This document shows positions 49,739 through 60,146 of a stretch of 64,000 nt of DNA, one piece after another. Location of the stretch: the NCBI GenBank assembly GCA_963793335.1, contig CAWBZS010000001.1, positions 744,001 through 808,000 on the forward strand, given 5' to 3'. Both the position numbers and the translations under genes were made by a program. This DNA is from Sva-07 sp963793335. GTDB taxonomy: Bacteria > Actinomycetota > Acidimicrobiia > Acidimicrobiales > Ilumatobacteraceae. How positions within the stretch are numbered: the first letter of the stretch is position 1; each line of letters starts with the position of its first letter. Under the pieces are notes generated by a model, which saw nothing but the letters and a program-made list of their open reading frames with translations, searched no databases and had not been told where the DNA came from.

Positions 49739-50926
49739 TCAAGCGCTGGGCGTACCCGACGCCCCATCGCCACCGCTGGTTGGAGCGGGCTCCGGTTCGG
49801 ACGGAGCGGTCGCAGGCGGCGGTGTGGAGAGCGGCGTCGTTGCAGGCGGTGAGGTTGCAGGCGGTGAGGTTGCAGGCGGCGAGGTCGCAGGAGGCGCAGT
49901 TGCAGGCGGTGAGGTCGCAGGCGGTGTCGTTGCGGGCGGTGAGGTCGCAGGCGGTGAGGTCGCAGGCGGCGAGGCGCCCCCGGAGCCCGACGAACCTGTG
50001 GAGCCCGACGACCCGGAACCCGACGACCCGGAACCCGACGAACCTGTGGAACCCGACGAACCGGAACCCGTTGTTTCGCTCGACGTCGAGGCGGGCGGCC
50101 CCAGCACGGTCGGAGCATCGCTGCCCGCTCCGGAGTCGTCGCGGAACACCGATTGCAGGCACTCCCCGACACTCGGCGATGCTGGGCCCAGCGATGCAGC
50201 GACCGCGTCGGCGAGTACCTGACGACCCGCCTCGGTGGGATGCAGCCGGTCACCGCTGAGCACACCAGGCTCCTCGGCGATCGTCTTCCAGTCGAGCAGC
50301 ATCACGTTGTCGTCGCCGTCGGCCACGCGCGTCACGACCTCGTTGACCTCGCTCCACTCAGGCCGGTACTCCGTGACCGTGAGCAGCAGCGTCGGCCGAG
50401 GGGCCAGACGCGTGAGCATCTCGCGGAGCTGCGCCTCGTAGGCCAGCGCATCACCCCGGTAGTTGCTCCCGAGAAAGACGACCGCTGCGTTCCAGTCCTC
50501 GACCGGCGAGGCATCGGCACGCAACGCGGCGTCGAGCACGTTGTTGCCGAATTCGACGAACCGACTCGGCTCGGCCTCGACGGCGACCTGCCATCCGAGC
50601 GGAACCAGGGTCTCGCACATCTGATTGCCGTACCGGGGTGATGTCGATGCCAGGATCGAATCACCGAGGAGCAACACCCGGTTGCCATCTGCGAGGGCCC
50701 CGAGCAGCTGGACCCCCGCATCGACCTCGACCGACGTCGGCGGCTCGACCGAGACGGCAACGGTGGACTCCTCGGGCGGGAGCGAACCCACCCCACCGAT
50801 CGTGGCGACCGGAGCGATGGTGGTCGACCCCTCATCGGTGACGTCCGATGACGCCCCGCACCCGACGACGAGCGCGCAGAGCAGCACGCTGCCGATCGCA
50901 TGGCGGGGCCAGAACATGGCCATCAT
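49739..50926 (-). CDS. SGNH/GDSL hydrolase lipoprotein with repetitive C-terminus
   Basis: 395 residues. Lipoprotein signal LLCALVVGCGASS. SGNH blocks: Ser in LLLGDSILASTSPRYGNQM, Asn/Gly in VVFLGSNYRGDAL, and DRLHPTEAGRQVLADAV with Asp/His. The C-terminal third is low-complexity: a Gly/Ser/Thr run followed by about ten SPPAT/TPPAT pentapeptides, which repeat at DNA level (49830-49975). Such a tail may span the cell wall. An O-acyl esterase of cell-surface glycans is likely. Several close ATGs (50926, 50923, 50917) make the start uncertain by three residues. Confidence 0.85.
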   Translation of the reverse strand: MMAMFWPRHAIGSVLLCALVVGCGASSDVTDEGSTTIAPVATIGGVGSLPPEESTVAVSVEPPTSVEVDAGVQLLGALADGNRVLLLGDSILASTSPRYGNQMCETLVPLGWQVAVEAEPSRFVEFGNNVLDAALRADASPVEDWNAAVVFLGSNYRGDALAYEAQLREMLTRLAPRPTLLLTVTEYRPEWSEVNEVVTRVADGDDNVMLLDWKTIAEEPGVLSGDRLHPTEAGRQVLADAVAASLGPASPSVGECLQSVFRDDSGAGSDAPTVLGPPASTSSETTGSGSSGSTGSSGSGSSGSGSSGSTGSSGSGGASPPATSPPATSPPATTPPATSPPATAPPATSPPATSPPATSPPATTPLSTPPPATAPSEPEPAPTSGGDGASGTPSA

Positions 50927-50994
50927 TCAAGCCGCTGGAACGACGCGGCGGGTGTCAGCCCCGATCTGGACGTGTCGCACCGGTGCCGGCACCG

Positions 50995-51363
50995 TCAGCG
51001 AGACCGAAGCGCGTCGCGGATTTCGGTGAGCAGGTCGAGCTCGGTCGGTCCGCTGTCGTCGTCTTCGTCGGTCTTCAGCTTGTTGTAGGCCTTGACGATC
51101 AGGAAGCACACGAACGCCACGATCAGGAAGGTGACGAGGGCGGTGATGACGGTGCCGACGAGGAGGTCGGCCTCACCAACGCCGATCACGATCGAGTCGA
51201 AGTTGGGCTGGCCGAAGATGCCGGCGATGAGCTGCATGATGATGCCATCGACGATGGCGTTGACGACCGGCACGAAGAAGAGCGTGAGCGTGAATGCCAC
51301 CGCCAATTCGACGAGGTTGCCGCGATTGACGAACTCCTTGAACTCGTTGACGAAGTCTTTCAT
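50995..51363 (-). CDS. mscL: Large-conductance mechanosensitive channel MscL
   Basis: 122 residues. FKEFVNRGNLVELAVAFTLT is the conserved pore-lining first helix; the second helix VTFLIVAFVCFLIVKAYNKL and the cytoplasmic helix ELDLLTEIRDAL complete the fold. The family usually has DLAVG at the end of the first motif; ELAVA here is a mild variant. Opens under membrane tension to release solutes in osmotic downshock. AAAGGA precedes the ATG. It ends 69 bases before the SGNH gene start on the same strand. Confidence 0.93.
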   Translation of the reverse strand: MKDFVNEFKEFVNRGNLVELAVAFTLTLFFVPVVNAIVDGIIMQLIAGIFGQPNFDSIVIGVGEADLLVGTVITALVTFLIVAFVCFLIVKAYNKLKTDEDDDSGPTELDLLTEIRDALRSR

Positions 51364-51466
51364 GACGGTCCTTTCCAGACGTTTCGAGATCGTCGTTCAG
51401 CGCGAACGACGTGAGTGGTCTATCACGTTCGGGATGCTGCCGGGTGAGGCCGTGATCGCATGGCGT

Positions 51467-52327
51467 TCAGCGGGCGGTCCAACCGCCGTCGACGATCAGG
51501 CTCTGGCCCGTCAGGAAGGTGCCGGCGGAGGAAGCGAGCAGTAGCAGCGCTCCGTCGAGTTCGCTCAGCTCGCCCATCCGTGGGATCGGCGAGTTGGATG
51601 CGATGAAGCGCTGGCTGCCCTCGTCGGTGTCCATCCCATCGGTCATCTCCGACGGGAACCAGCCAGGACACAGCGCATTGACCCGGATCCCCTTGCGCGC
51701 CCACTGCAGCGCCAGTTCCCGGGTCAGATTGACCACCGCGCCCTTGCTCGCGCAGTAGTGGGCCTGCTTCACCGGTGTCGAGCCGACATGCCCGAGCATC
51801 GATGCGACGTTCACGATCGCACCCCACCGAGCATCGATCATCGACGGCGCACACAGCTTCGACAGGTGCCACAGCGCCGTCACGTTGATCTCCATCGACG
51901 ACCGGAAGCGATCGAGTTCCTCGTGTTCGACCGCAACCGTGCCGCCGACCCCGGCGTTGTTGACGAGCACGTCGACGCGGCCATGGCGTTCGAGCACTTC
52001 GGCGACCAGCCGTTCTCGGTCGGTGTCGAGCGACATGTCCGCAGTGACCACCATCGAACCGGGGAGTTGCTCCGCGAGCGTCGCGAGGCGGTCGACGCGC
52101 CGTGCGGTCACGACCACCGTGGCGCCAACAGCATGGAGCACCCGGGCGAAGTGCGCCCCGAGGCCCGACGATGCCCCGGTCACCAGTGCGACGCGGTCGT
52201 CCAGCCGAAATGCGGCCAACGGGCCGAGGGTGACGGCCGGCTCGGCGGAGATGGACTCGGCGGAGATGGACTCGGTCGGGATGGACGGTGCGGAGATCGG
52301 CGGGGTGGAGCGCGGCATGGTCGCCAA
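51467..52327 (-). CDS. Short-chain dehydrogenase/reductase
   Basis: 286 residues. NAD(P) motif VTGASSGLGAHFARVL, NNAGVGG, catalytic Ser/Tyr/Lys in IVNVASMLGHVGSTPV and AHYCASKGAVVNL, and the C-terminal GQSLIVDGGW. Function beyond an NAD(P)-dependent alcohol/ketone oxidoreductase cannot be told. The first ~35 residues are a repetitive Ile/Ser/Ala/Glu tail encoded by 15-base repeats (GGCGGAGATGGACTC) at 52238-52312. ATG 52327 or 52318 may be the start. Confidence 0.9.
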   Translation of the reverse strand: MATMPRSTPPISAPSIPTESISAESISAEPAVTLGPLAAFRLDDRVALVTGASSGLGAHFARVLHAVGATVVVTARRVDRLATLAEQLPGSMVVTADMSLDTDRERLVAEVLERHGRVDVLVNNAGVGGTVAVEHEELDRFRSSMEINVTALWHLSKLCAPSMIDARWGAIVNVASMLGHVGSTPVKQAHYCASKGAVVNLTRELALQWARKGIRVNALCPGWFPSEMTDGMDTDEGSQRFIASNSPIPRMGELSELDGALLLLASSAGTFLTGQSLIVDGGWTAR

Positions 52328-52486
52328 CCTAGGAGGGTGCTCGATCCCATCCCGTCACCGAGCCGTGACGTCGCTGTCATGCCCGGTCGCGCGTTTCGAT
52401 GTCGAACGTGGCGGTTGCATGTCAACTCCGCATCGAGGTGTCGACACCTCTGGATCTCCGACTCGTCGCGGAGTAGGAAGGGCGAC

Positions 52487-52696
52487 GTGGAAGACAGCCG
52501 AAACACCTGGAACGCCGCAGTGAAACTCGCCATCGTCATCTCGATCGTGTCCACGCTTGCGGCGGTCGCACTGTCGTCGGCGAGCAGCGTTCCGCAGGCA
52601 GCGATCGTGCTCCCGATCATCGTCATTGCGTTCACTGCGAGCTGGGTCCAGACCGGCCGGATCCGCTGCGACGCCACGCGAACACACGCCAACTGA
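52487..52696 (+). CDS. Small two-helix membrane protein
   Basis: 69 residues from GTG 52487, which has AGGAAGG six bases upstream. Two hydrophobic helices (VKLAIVISIVSTLAAVALSS and AAIVLPIIVIAFTASWVQ) separated by a short polar loop. No recognised family. The surrounding frame is open much further upstream but not protein-like. Lies 52 bases before the LLM oxidoreductase gene. Confidence 0.6.
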   Translation: MEDSRNTWNAAVKLAIVISIVSTLAAVALSSASSVPQAAIVLPIIVIAFTASWVQTGRIRCDATRTHAN

Positions 52697-52748
52697 ACCT
52701 TGCGGTGCGGGTGATCGTCGGCCACGGGGGTTGTGGCACGATCGACCC

Positions 52749-53675
52749 ATGAGCGACCACGGGTCCGTACCGCCAAAGGTTCGTATCGGCTTCGGCCTCG
52801 GCACCTCGACCCCGTTGCACGGTCCGTCGTTCGGTGCGGTCGTCGATGCGCTCGAGTCACTCGGCTTCGATTCGCTGTGGGTCTCCGAGCGCATCAGCGG
52901 ACCGGCCCCCGACCCGCTCGTGGCGATGGCCTACGGTGCCGGGCGGACCACCCGGCTCAAATTCGGCATGTCGGTGATGGTTCTGCCCGGCCGCAACCCC
53001 GTGGTGCTCGCCAAGGAGCTCGCCACGTTGGCGAACATGTCGGGCGGCCGGCTCCTTCCGGCCTTCGGTCTGGGCGCCGTCGACCCGGTCGAACAGCAGG
53101 CCTTCGGCGTCGAGCGCGGCGAACGAGCCAAACGCTTCGACGAGATGCTCACCGTGATGCGCCACTGTTGGACCGGCGACACGTTCAGCCACCACGGCGA
53201 CCGGTTCCACTACGACGACATCCGCGTACTGCCCGCAGCCGAACGACTGGAGGTGTGGCTCGGCGGCATCGCTCCGTCGGAGCTGCGTCGTGTCGGCAGG
53301 ATGGGGCAGGGCTGGTTGCCGTCGTTCGTGACACCGGCTGACGCCGAGGCCGGTCGCACCGTGATCGAAACGGTGTGCTCTGAGCACGACCGCTCGATCG
53401 ACGACGATCACTACGGCGTGCTGCTGCCCTACTCGTTCGGACCGATCCCCGACCGCCTCCAGGCGCTCCTCGCGAAGCGACGACCCGACCTCGACGACCC
53501 CAGCGAACTGGTCCCGACATCGTGGGGTGGCCTCACCACGATGATCAAGAAGTTCATCGACGTCGGCACCTCCAAGTTCGTGGTGCTGCCGCTCGCTGAG
53601 CCCGACGGCGCCGACGGATGGGTCGAACACCTCACCGAGGCCGCCGAGGTCCTCCTGCCGCTCGAGACGTCATGA
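52749..53675 (+). CDS. LLM-class flavin/F420-dependent oxidoreductase
   Basis: 308 residues from ATG 52749. Luciferase-like barrel: VRIGFGLGTSTPLHGPSFGA, LGFDSLWVSERISGP, LKFGMSVMVLPGRNPVVLAK, GRLLPAFGLGAVDPVEQQAF and LEVWLGGIAPSELRRVGRM. Cofactor FMN or F420. Its TGA overlaps the thioesterase ATG (ATGA), so the two are co-translated and may act on the same acyl or ketone compound. Confidence 0.88.
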   Translation: MSDHGSVPPKVRIGFGLGTSTPLHGPSFGAVVDALESLGFDSLWVSERISGPAPDPLVAMAYGAGRTTRLKFGMSVMVLPGRNPVVLAKELATLANMSGGRLLPAFGLGAVDPVEQQAFGVERGERAKRFDEMLTVMRHCWTGDTFSHHGDRFHYDDIRVLPAAERLEVWLGGIAPSELRRVGRMGQGWLPSFVTPADAEAGRTVIETVCSEHDRSIDDDHYGVLLPYSFGPIPDRLQALLAKRRPDLDDPSELVPTSWGGLTTMIKKFIDVGTSKFVVLPLAEPDGADGWVEHLTEAAEVLLPLETS

Positions 53676-54499
53676 AGCCGACAGCCGACGCCGCACTGTT
53701 CGAGCCGGGACTCGACGGCACCTTCACGCCGACCGAGTTCGCACGAGGTCCGTGGGACCCGTCGGCCTGCCACGGCGGCCCGGTCAGTGCGTTGCTGTCG
53801 CGTGCCATCGAGGGCGCCGAGCCCGACTCGCAGGTCGACTGGCAGATCTCCCGCCTGTCCATCGAGCTCATGCGGCCGGTGCCGGTCGGCCGGCCGCTCA
53901 CGCTCAACACCCACATCGAACGACCGGGACGCAAGGTCTCATTGGTGGCGGCCCGGCTCCTCGACGGCGACACCGAGGTCGCCCGTGCCCGCTCGCTGCG
54001 TCTCAGGGTTCGCTCGCTCGGCCTCCCTGCCGACACCGCGCAGCCCGCAGACGACCAGCCTGGAGTACCCCTCGACGGCACGTCGCAACGCGTGGTGTGG
54101 GCCGACGACGGCCAGATCGCGTTCCACCGCGACGCGTGCGATCATCGCTTCACCGAGGGCTCGTGGGATGCCCCGGGGCCCGTGGCGGTGTGGATCCGAT
54201 TGAACGTGTGCGTCGTCCCCGACGAGGCGCCCTCGGGTGTACAGCGCGCCGCGGCGGCTGCCGACTTCGGCAACGGTGTGAGCGGCGGTCTTCCGTTCGA
54301 GCGCTTCGTGTACATCAATCCCGATCTCACCGTGCACCTCCTGCGCGAGCCGGTCGGCGACTGGATCGGCATGCGCACCGCATCGCACTACGGCACAGCA
54401 GACACCTCGACCGGTGCCGGGTTCGCCGAGTCGGCGCTGTACGACGCCGACGGCCGCATCGGGCGCAGTGTCCAGAGCCTGCTGCTCGACGAGCGGTAG
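53672..54499 (+). CDS. Acyl-CoA thioesterase-like (TesB-type double hot-dog) protein
   Basis: 275 residues. FARGPWDPSACHGGPVSALL resembles the start of double hot-dog thioesterases of the actinobacterial 'thioesterase family' (HGGP loop), RLSIELMRPVPVGRPLTLNT the first central helix-strand, and TASHYGTADTSTGAGFAESA with LYDADGRIGRSVQS the second hot-dog end. Probably hydrolyses an acyl-CoA in the cytoplasm. Translationally coupled to the LLM oxidoreductase gene upstream. Confidence 0.82.
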   Translation: MKPTADAALFEPGLDGTFTPTEFARGPWDPSACHGGPVSALLSRAIEGAEPDSQVDWQISRLSIELMRPVPVGRPLTLNTHIERPGRKVSLVAARLLDGDTEVARARSLRLRVRSLGLPADTAQPADDQPGVPLDGTSQRVVWADDGQIAFHRDACDHRFTEGSWDAPGPVAVWIRLNVCVVPDEAPSGVQRAAAAADFGNGVSGGLPFERFVYINPDLTVHLLREPVGDWIGMRTASHYGTADTSTGAGFAESALYDADGRIGRSVQSLLLDER

Positions 54500-54554
54500 C
54501 GCGCCCCGACAGACCCGAGGGAACCAACGAGGCACCGTGTGACGTCCAACACAC

Positions 54555-56576
54555 ATGATGCGCAAACGACTCGTCCCTGCGGTGCTCACCGTTGCGGTGG
54601 CGCTGGTGGCGGCTGGCTGCAGCTCCGATGGAAACGAACCGACAAGCGACGCGCCGACTGAATCCGAGGTTCCGGTCGCCGATGAGCCCGGCACCGCGAA
54701 CCAGCCGCAGGGGTTCGGCGCTGCCAATCTCGAGTTCTTCGACGACTGCGCGGCGCTGCTCACCTACATGCAGACCGAAGCCACCGAACGGGTCACGCCG
54801 TGGGGCCTCGGTGGCGGCTTCGCTCCGTTCGACGAGCGACTGGCGACCGTCGACGACGCGGAGAGTGCTGACGTCGGTGATGGCGCCCCCGACTCGTCGA
54901 TCGCAGCTTCCGCCCCGGTCGAGGGCACCGACTTCTCCGGCACGAACGTGCAAGAGATCGGCGTCGACGAAGGCGACATCGTCGAGACGGACGGTGATTT
55001 CGTGTACGTCGCCTCCACGGACGGCCTCCGTATCGTTGCTGTCGAGTCGGCCGAGGTCGTGGCCGAGCCCGAGCTCCCGAACGGGTCGCACCAGTTGCTC
55101 CTCGACGACGACCGCCTCGCCGTGGTCACCTCCAGTTGGGGCGGGTCACCCGACACGATCGTGTCGTTGTACGACGTCGCTGACCCGACCGATCCCGATC
55201 TGCTCCGGCGCACCCACCTCGAAGGGGCGGTCGTGGCCACCCGCTCGATCGACGGCGTCGCCCGACTGGCGATCACCACCACGTTCGACCAGCGCCTGTC
55301 GTTCGTGCGCCCCGACCAGTTCGGCCTCGACGAGGAGACCGCACTGGAGCGCAACAAGGAGATCATCGCTGACTCGTCCGTCGGCGACTGGTTGCCGCGA
55401 TCGTTCGAGGAGGACACCGACGGAGCATTCGGGCCGATCACCGAGATCCTCCCGTGCGAGGTCGTCGCTGCCCCTCCGACCTTCTCGGGGCTCGGGCTCA
55501 CGTGGATCGCCTCGCTCGATCTCTTCGCCACCGACGCCCCGGTCGGCTCGGCGGGCGTCGTGTCCACCGGAGACGTCGTCTACGCCTCGGCCGACAACCT
55601 GTACGTGAGCACTCGTGACTGGTCGTGGCAGTGGGACGGCGAGAATGCTCCCGACGATGGCCCGCCGCCGACGCTGATCCATCAGTTCTCGCTCGACGAG
55701 GGGACCGAGGCCACCTACGTCGCCTCCGGTGAGGTCGAGGGTCGACTGCTGAACCAGTTCGCGATGAGCGAGTTCGACGGTGACCTCCGCGTCGCCACCA
55801 CCAACGACGATCGAGGCGGATTCGGCGAGCAGAGCAGTTCGACGGTGTTCGTGCTGCGGGCGAACGGCGACTCACTGGAACAGATCGGATCGATCGGCGA
55901 CCTCGGTATCGACGAACAGATCTACGCGGTCAGGTTCATGGGTGATCTCGCCTACGTGGTCACGTTCCGCCAGATCGATCCGTTGTACGTGATCGACCTC
56001 ACGGATCCAACGAGCCCGGTGGCGGCCGGCGAACTCAAGATCCCCGGCTACTCGGCCTACCTCCACCCGGTCGGCGACGGCCTCCTGCTCGGTGTGGGCC
56101 AAGACGCCACCGACGAGGGGCGAACGACCGGCACTCAGCTCAGTCTGTTCGACGTGGCCGATCCGAACGATCCCCAGCGGATCAGCACGTTGGCGATCGG
56201 CGGCGCCAGCGAGGTCGAGTGGGACCACCGGGCGTTCCTGTACTGGCAGCCCGACGGCACGATCGTGTTGCCGGTGTCACCGGGCTGGAACGAGTGCGGT
56301 GACGAGGTCGACTGTCTGGCGAAGGAACTCACGGGAGCGGGCGGCGCCGTGGTGGCGGAGCTCGACGGACGCGAGCTCGCGGCCCGAGGCGTTGTGAACC
56401 ACTCGGCGCGCGACGTCAACTGTTGGAATCCAATGCAACGGTCGATGGTGATCGGCGACGAGCTCGTCACGATCGGCCTCGATCAGCTCGTGTTCTCCGA
56501 TCGTCAGACTCTGGAGCCACGCGACTCGGTCAGCTGGGCCAACCCTGACGAGTTCGACTGCTACTGGTACGGCTGA
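54555..56576 (+). CDS. Secreted beta-propeller lipoprotein (PF09826 type)
   Basis: 673 residues. Lipoprotein signal VALVAAGCSSDG. The body matches the bacterial 'beta propeller domain' family: GTNVQEIGVDEGDIVETDGDF opens the propeller, followed by blades with LTIS/VYDVADPTDP-like repeats (LYDVADPTDPDLL, VIDLTDPTSPV, LFDVADPNDP), and the typical GYSAYLHPVGDGLLLGVGQD. In other bacteria these proteins are found on the cell surface with unknown ligand. ATG 54555 is one of two adjacent ATGs. Ends at the family A-like hairpin. Confidence 0.9.
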   Translation: MMRKRLVPAVLTVAVALVAAGCSSDGNEPTSDAPTESEVPVADEPGTANQPQGFGAANLEFFDDCAALLTYMQTEATERVTPWGLGGGFAPFDERLATVDDAESADVGDGAPDSSIAASAPVEGTDFSGTNVQEIGVDEGDIVETDGDFVYVASTDGLRIVAVESAEVVAEPELPNGSHQLLLDDDRLAVVTSSWGGSPDTIVSLYDVADPTDPDLLRRTHLEGAVVATRSIDGVARLAITTTFDQRLSFVRPDQFGLDEETALERNKEIIADSSVGDWLPRSFEEDTDGAFGPITEILPCEVVAAPPTFSGLGLTWIASLDLFATDAPVGSAGVVSTGDVVYASADNLYVSTRDWSWQWDGENAPDDGPPPTLIHQFSLDEGTEATYVASGEVEGRLLNQFAMSEFDGDLRVATTNDDRGGFGEQSSSTVFVLRANGDSLEQIGSIGDLGIDEQIYAVRFMGDLAYVVTFRQIDPLYVIDLTDPTSPVAAGELKIPGYSAYLHPVGDGLLLGVGQDATDEGRTTGTQLSLFDVADPNDPQRISTLAIGGASEVEWDHRAFLYWQPDGTIVLPVSPGWNECGDEVDCLAKELTGAGGAVVAELDGRELAARGVVNHSARDVNCWNPMQRSMVIGDELVTIGLDQLVFSDRQTLEPRDSVSWANPDEFDCYWYG

Positions 56577-56580
56577 CGTC

Positions 56581-56604
56581 ACGTTTGGTGTCAGACACCA
56601 AACG

Positions 56605-56605
<1 letters not shown>
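56581..56605. terminator. Hairpin between convergent genes (family A-like)
   Basis: Perfect 12-base arms (ACGTTTGGTGTC) around a central A. It separates the convergent beta-propeller and GlnRS genes and overlaps the GlnRS TAA stop, so it probably ends transcription from both sides. The GTGTC-A-GACAC core resembles the family A core GGGTC-W-GACCC. Confidence 0.7.
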
Positions 56606-58299
<1,694 letters not shown>

Positions 58300-58334
58300 G
58301 ACGGAACCAGTATGGACGCCCACCCGCCACCAAC

Positions 58335-58390
58335 CCCGTTTGCGTTGCAGTTTCGGTGGGCCGGCCCACCGAAACTGCAACGCAGACGGG
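58335..58390. repeat. 56-base palindrome, repeat family C copy 3
   Basis: 28-base arms with a single mismatch, starting CCCGTTTGCGTTGCAGTTTC and meeting at GGCC without a loop. It lies between glnS and the next minus-strand gene (stop at 58393). Shares the GTTTGCGTTGCA motif with the repeats flanking the DUF559 gene. Confidence 0.85.
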
Positions 58391-58392
58391 TG

Positions 58393-60145
58393 TCAGGAGG
58401 TCTGCTCGAACCAGATCCGGTCGATCTCGCCCGCCACCGGCTCGCCGTACACGGGGTCGATGCGGATACTCCGGATGGTCCCCTCCCAGCCTGGAAGCGA
58501 GCCCACATCGATCACGATGTCGGTGAACTCGCCGGAGCCCTCGACGTCGAACTGGGTGTATTTGATCCCGTCGAGTTCGGTGTCGGTGTCGGTCACGAAG
58601 AACAGTTCGCCCGTGGTCGAGACCCCCTCGGGCACCCGCATCGAGATCGTGAGCTGGTCGAAGTCGGCGGGCACCAGAATCGAACCGGTCTGGAAGTGAG
58701 GGTCCTCGCCAGTGGTCTGGAACTGCAACGCCCCGTCCGCGACCGTGAGTGGTTCCATGTCGAAACGCGATGTCCACCCGCCGGCCAGTTCATCGAGATC
58801 GCCATCGTCATCGAACGTCCACTCGGGTGGCGCGACCTCGTACTCCTCGACGGCGATCGGGAACCTGACGAGATCACGGTCGAGGCTGTTCCCGCCGAAG
58901 TTGAACCGGGAGACGTAGAGATACATCTCACCGTCGCTGGTGCCAAAGCTGAGCGAACTGCTGTCCGGGTCGATGATCGCCGGGTACGCGTACGACAGCT
59001 CGTTGTCGGGGTCGGCGATCGAGGGTCCGACCGGCAGTGTGAGCAAGCGGCTCGCGCATCGTCCACTCGATGAGGTCTTCCGACGTCGACGTGTAGAACG
59101 CCCAGTTGGGCTCGAGCGCAACCGGATCGAACGCCACACCGACCATCACGTACCGGCCGAGGGCTTCGTCGAACACCACCGACTCCTGCACCGAACCGGT
59201 GAGCGGGCCCAACTCGAACGGCGCACACTTGTCGTCCTCGGTGACCGCTTCGAGGTACGGGTCCTTCCACTCGCCGGTGAAGTCGCTGCCGGTCCAGTAC
59301 CGCCACGCCGACGGGTCGGCCAGGTCGGGGGTTCGCATCGCGCACACCCACTGCTCCTCGTCGGGCTGATCGCTGACGTTGCCGAACAGGTAGTACAGGC
59401 CGTCCGGGCCCTGCACGATGTTGCTCGGCTGGCGGATGCCCGACGGCACGGTGTCGTCTCGGTACGTGTACGGCAGCGTTGCGATCAAGTGGCTCGGCGG
59501 CTCGGCGATGTGGTCGAAGGTGTCGCCGCCGTCGGTGGACACCGCCATCGTGAACGACGTGTCGAGGCACGGCAGCCGCTGGTCCGACGGGCACTGACCC
59601 GGGCGGGCTGCGTCGTGTGTGTCGCCTCGGTACTCGTTGTGCACGACGGCGTACACCGTCTCACCGTCGTCGGTGTACACCGAGCCGATCCACTCCGAGT
59701 CGTTGAACGCGGCGGGATCGGGGTCGTAGTCGGAACCGAGCTGGATCGTGGCGCAGTCGGAGGCGAGGTCGTCGAGCGACGGGCCGATCATTCGGTAGTT
59801 GTTCCAGTGCCCGATCGTGAGGCTCACCTCGCCGTCGGCGTTGCGGAACGCACGAGCGGTGATGTCAGGGATGTGGGCGTCCTCGCACCGGTCGGTCGTC
59901 CAGTCGAACACCACCTCCTCCGGACCGGTGACCACGAGACGCTGACGACTGACCGGTCCGGGCGGTGGCAACGCCTCCGTCGTGGTCGCAGCCGGCGGCT
60001 CGGTGGGTTCGGTCGGCTCGACCGGCTCCACCTCGCTCGTCGGCGGCGCGTCACCCGTTGTCGACGGTGCCGTCGATTCGTCGCCAGCTGAGCAGGCAGC
60101 AGCGACGAGCGCGAGCGCAACGGCCACGCGTGCGGCCCGGGCCAC
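58393..60145 (-). pseudogene. Secreted lipoprotein with sialidase-like Asp-box and C-terminal beta-sandwich, one frame break
   Basis: GTG 60145 gives the lipoprotein signal VALALVAAACSAGDE and a Thr/Glu/Pro linker. The body holds an Asp-box (AVSTDGGDTFDHIAEPP), PSNIVQGPDGLYYLFGNVS and FTGEWKDPYLEAV, like five-bladed propeller sialidases or GH43/GH32-type proteins. At ~59045-59060 (DLIEWTMREPL) the frame breaks; the next frame carries on LTLPVGPSIADPDNELSYAY and ends with a ~180-residue concanavalin/CBM-like domain (WTFDDDGDLDELAGGW). Probably a surface glycan-binding or degrading protein; an indel error is likely. One base separates it from the upstream membrane-protein gene. Confidence 0.7.
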
Positions 60146-60146
60146 G

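Noticed and set aside
49824..50222. Plus-strand frame with repeated GGEVAGGEVA units that looks like a repeat protein.
   Set aside because: It is the antisense of the SPPAT/TPPAT tail of the SGNH lipoprotein; no start signal and no domain.
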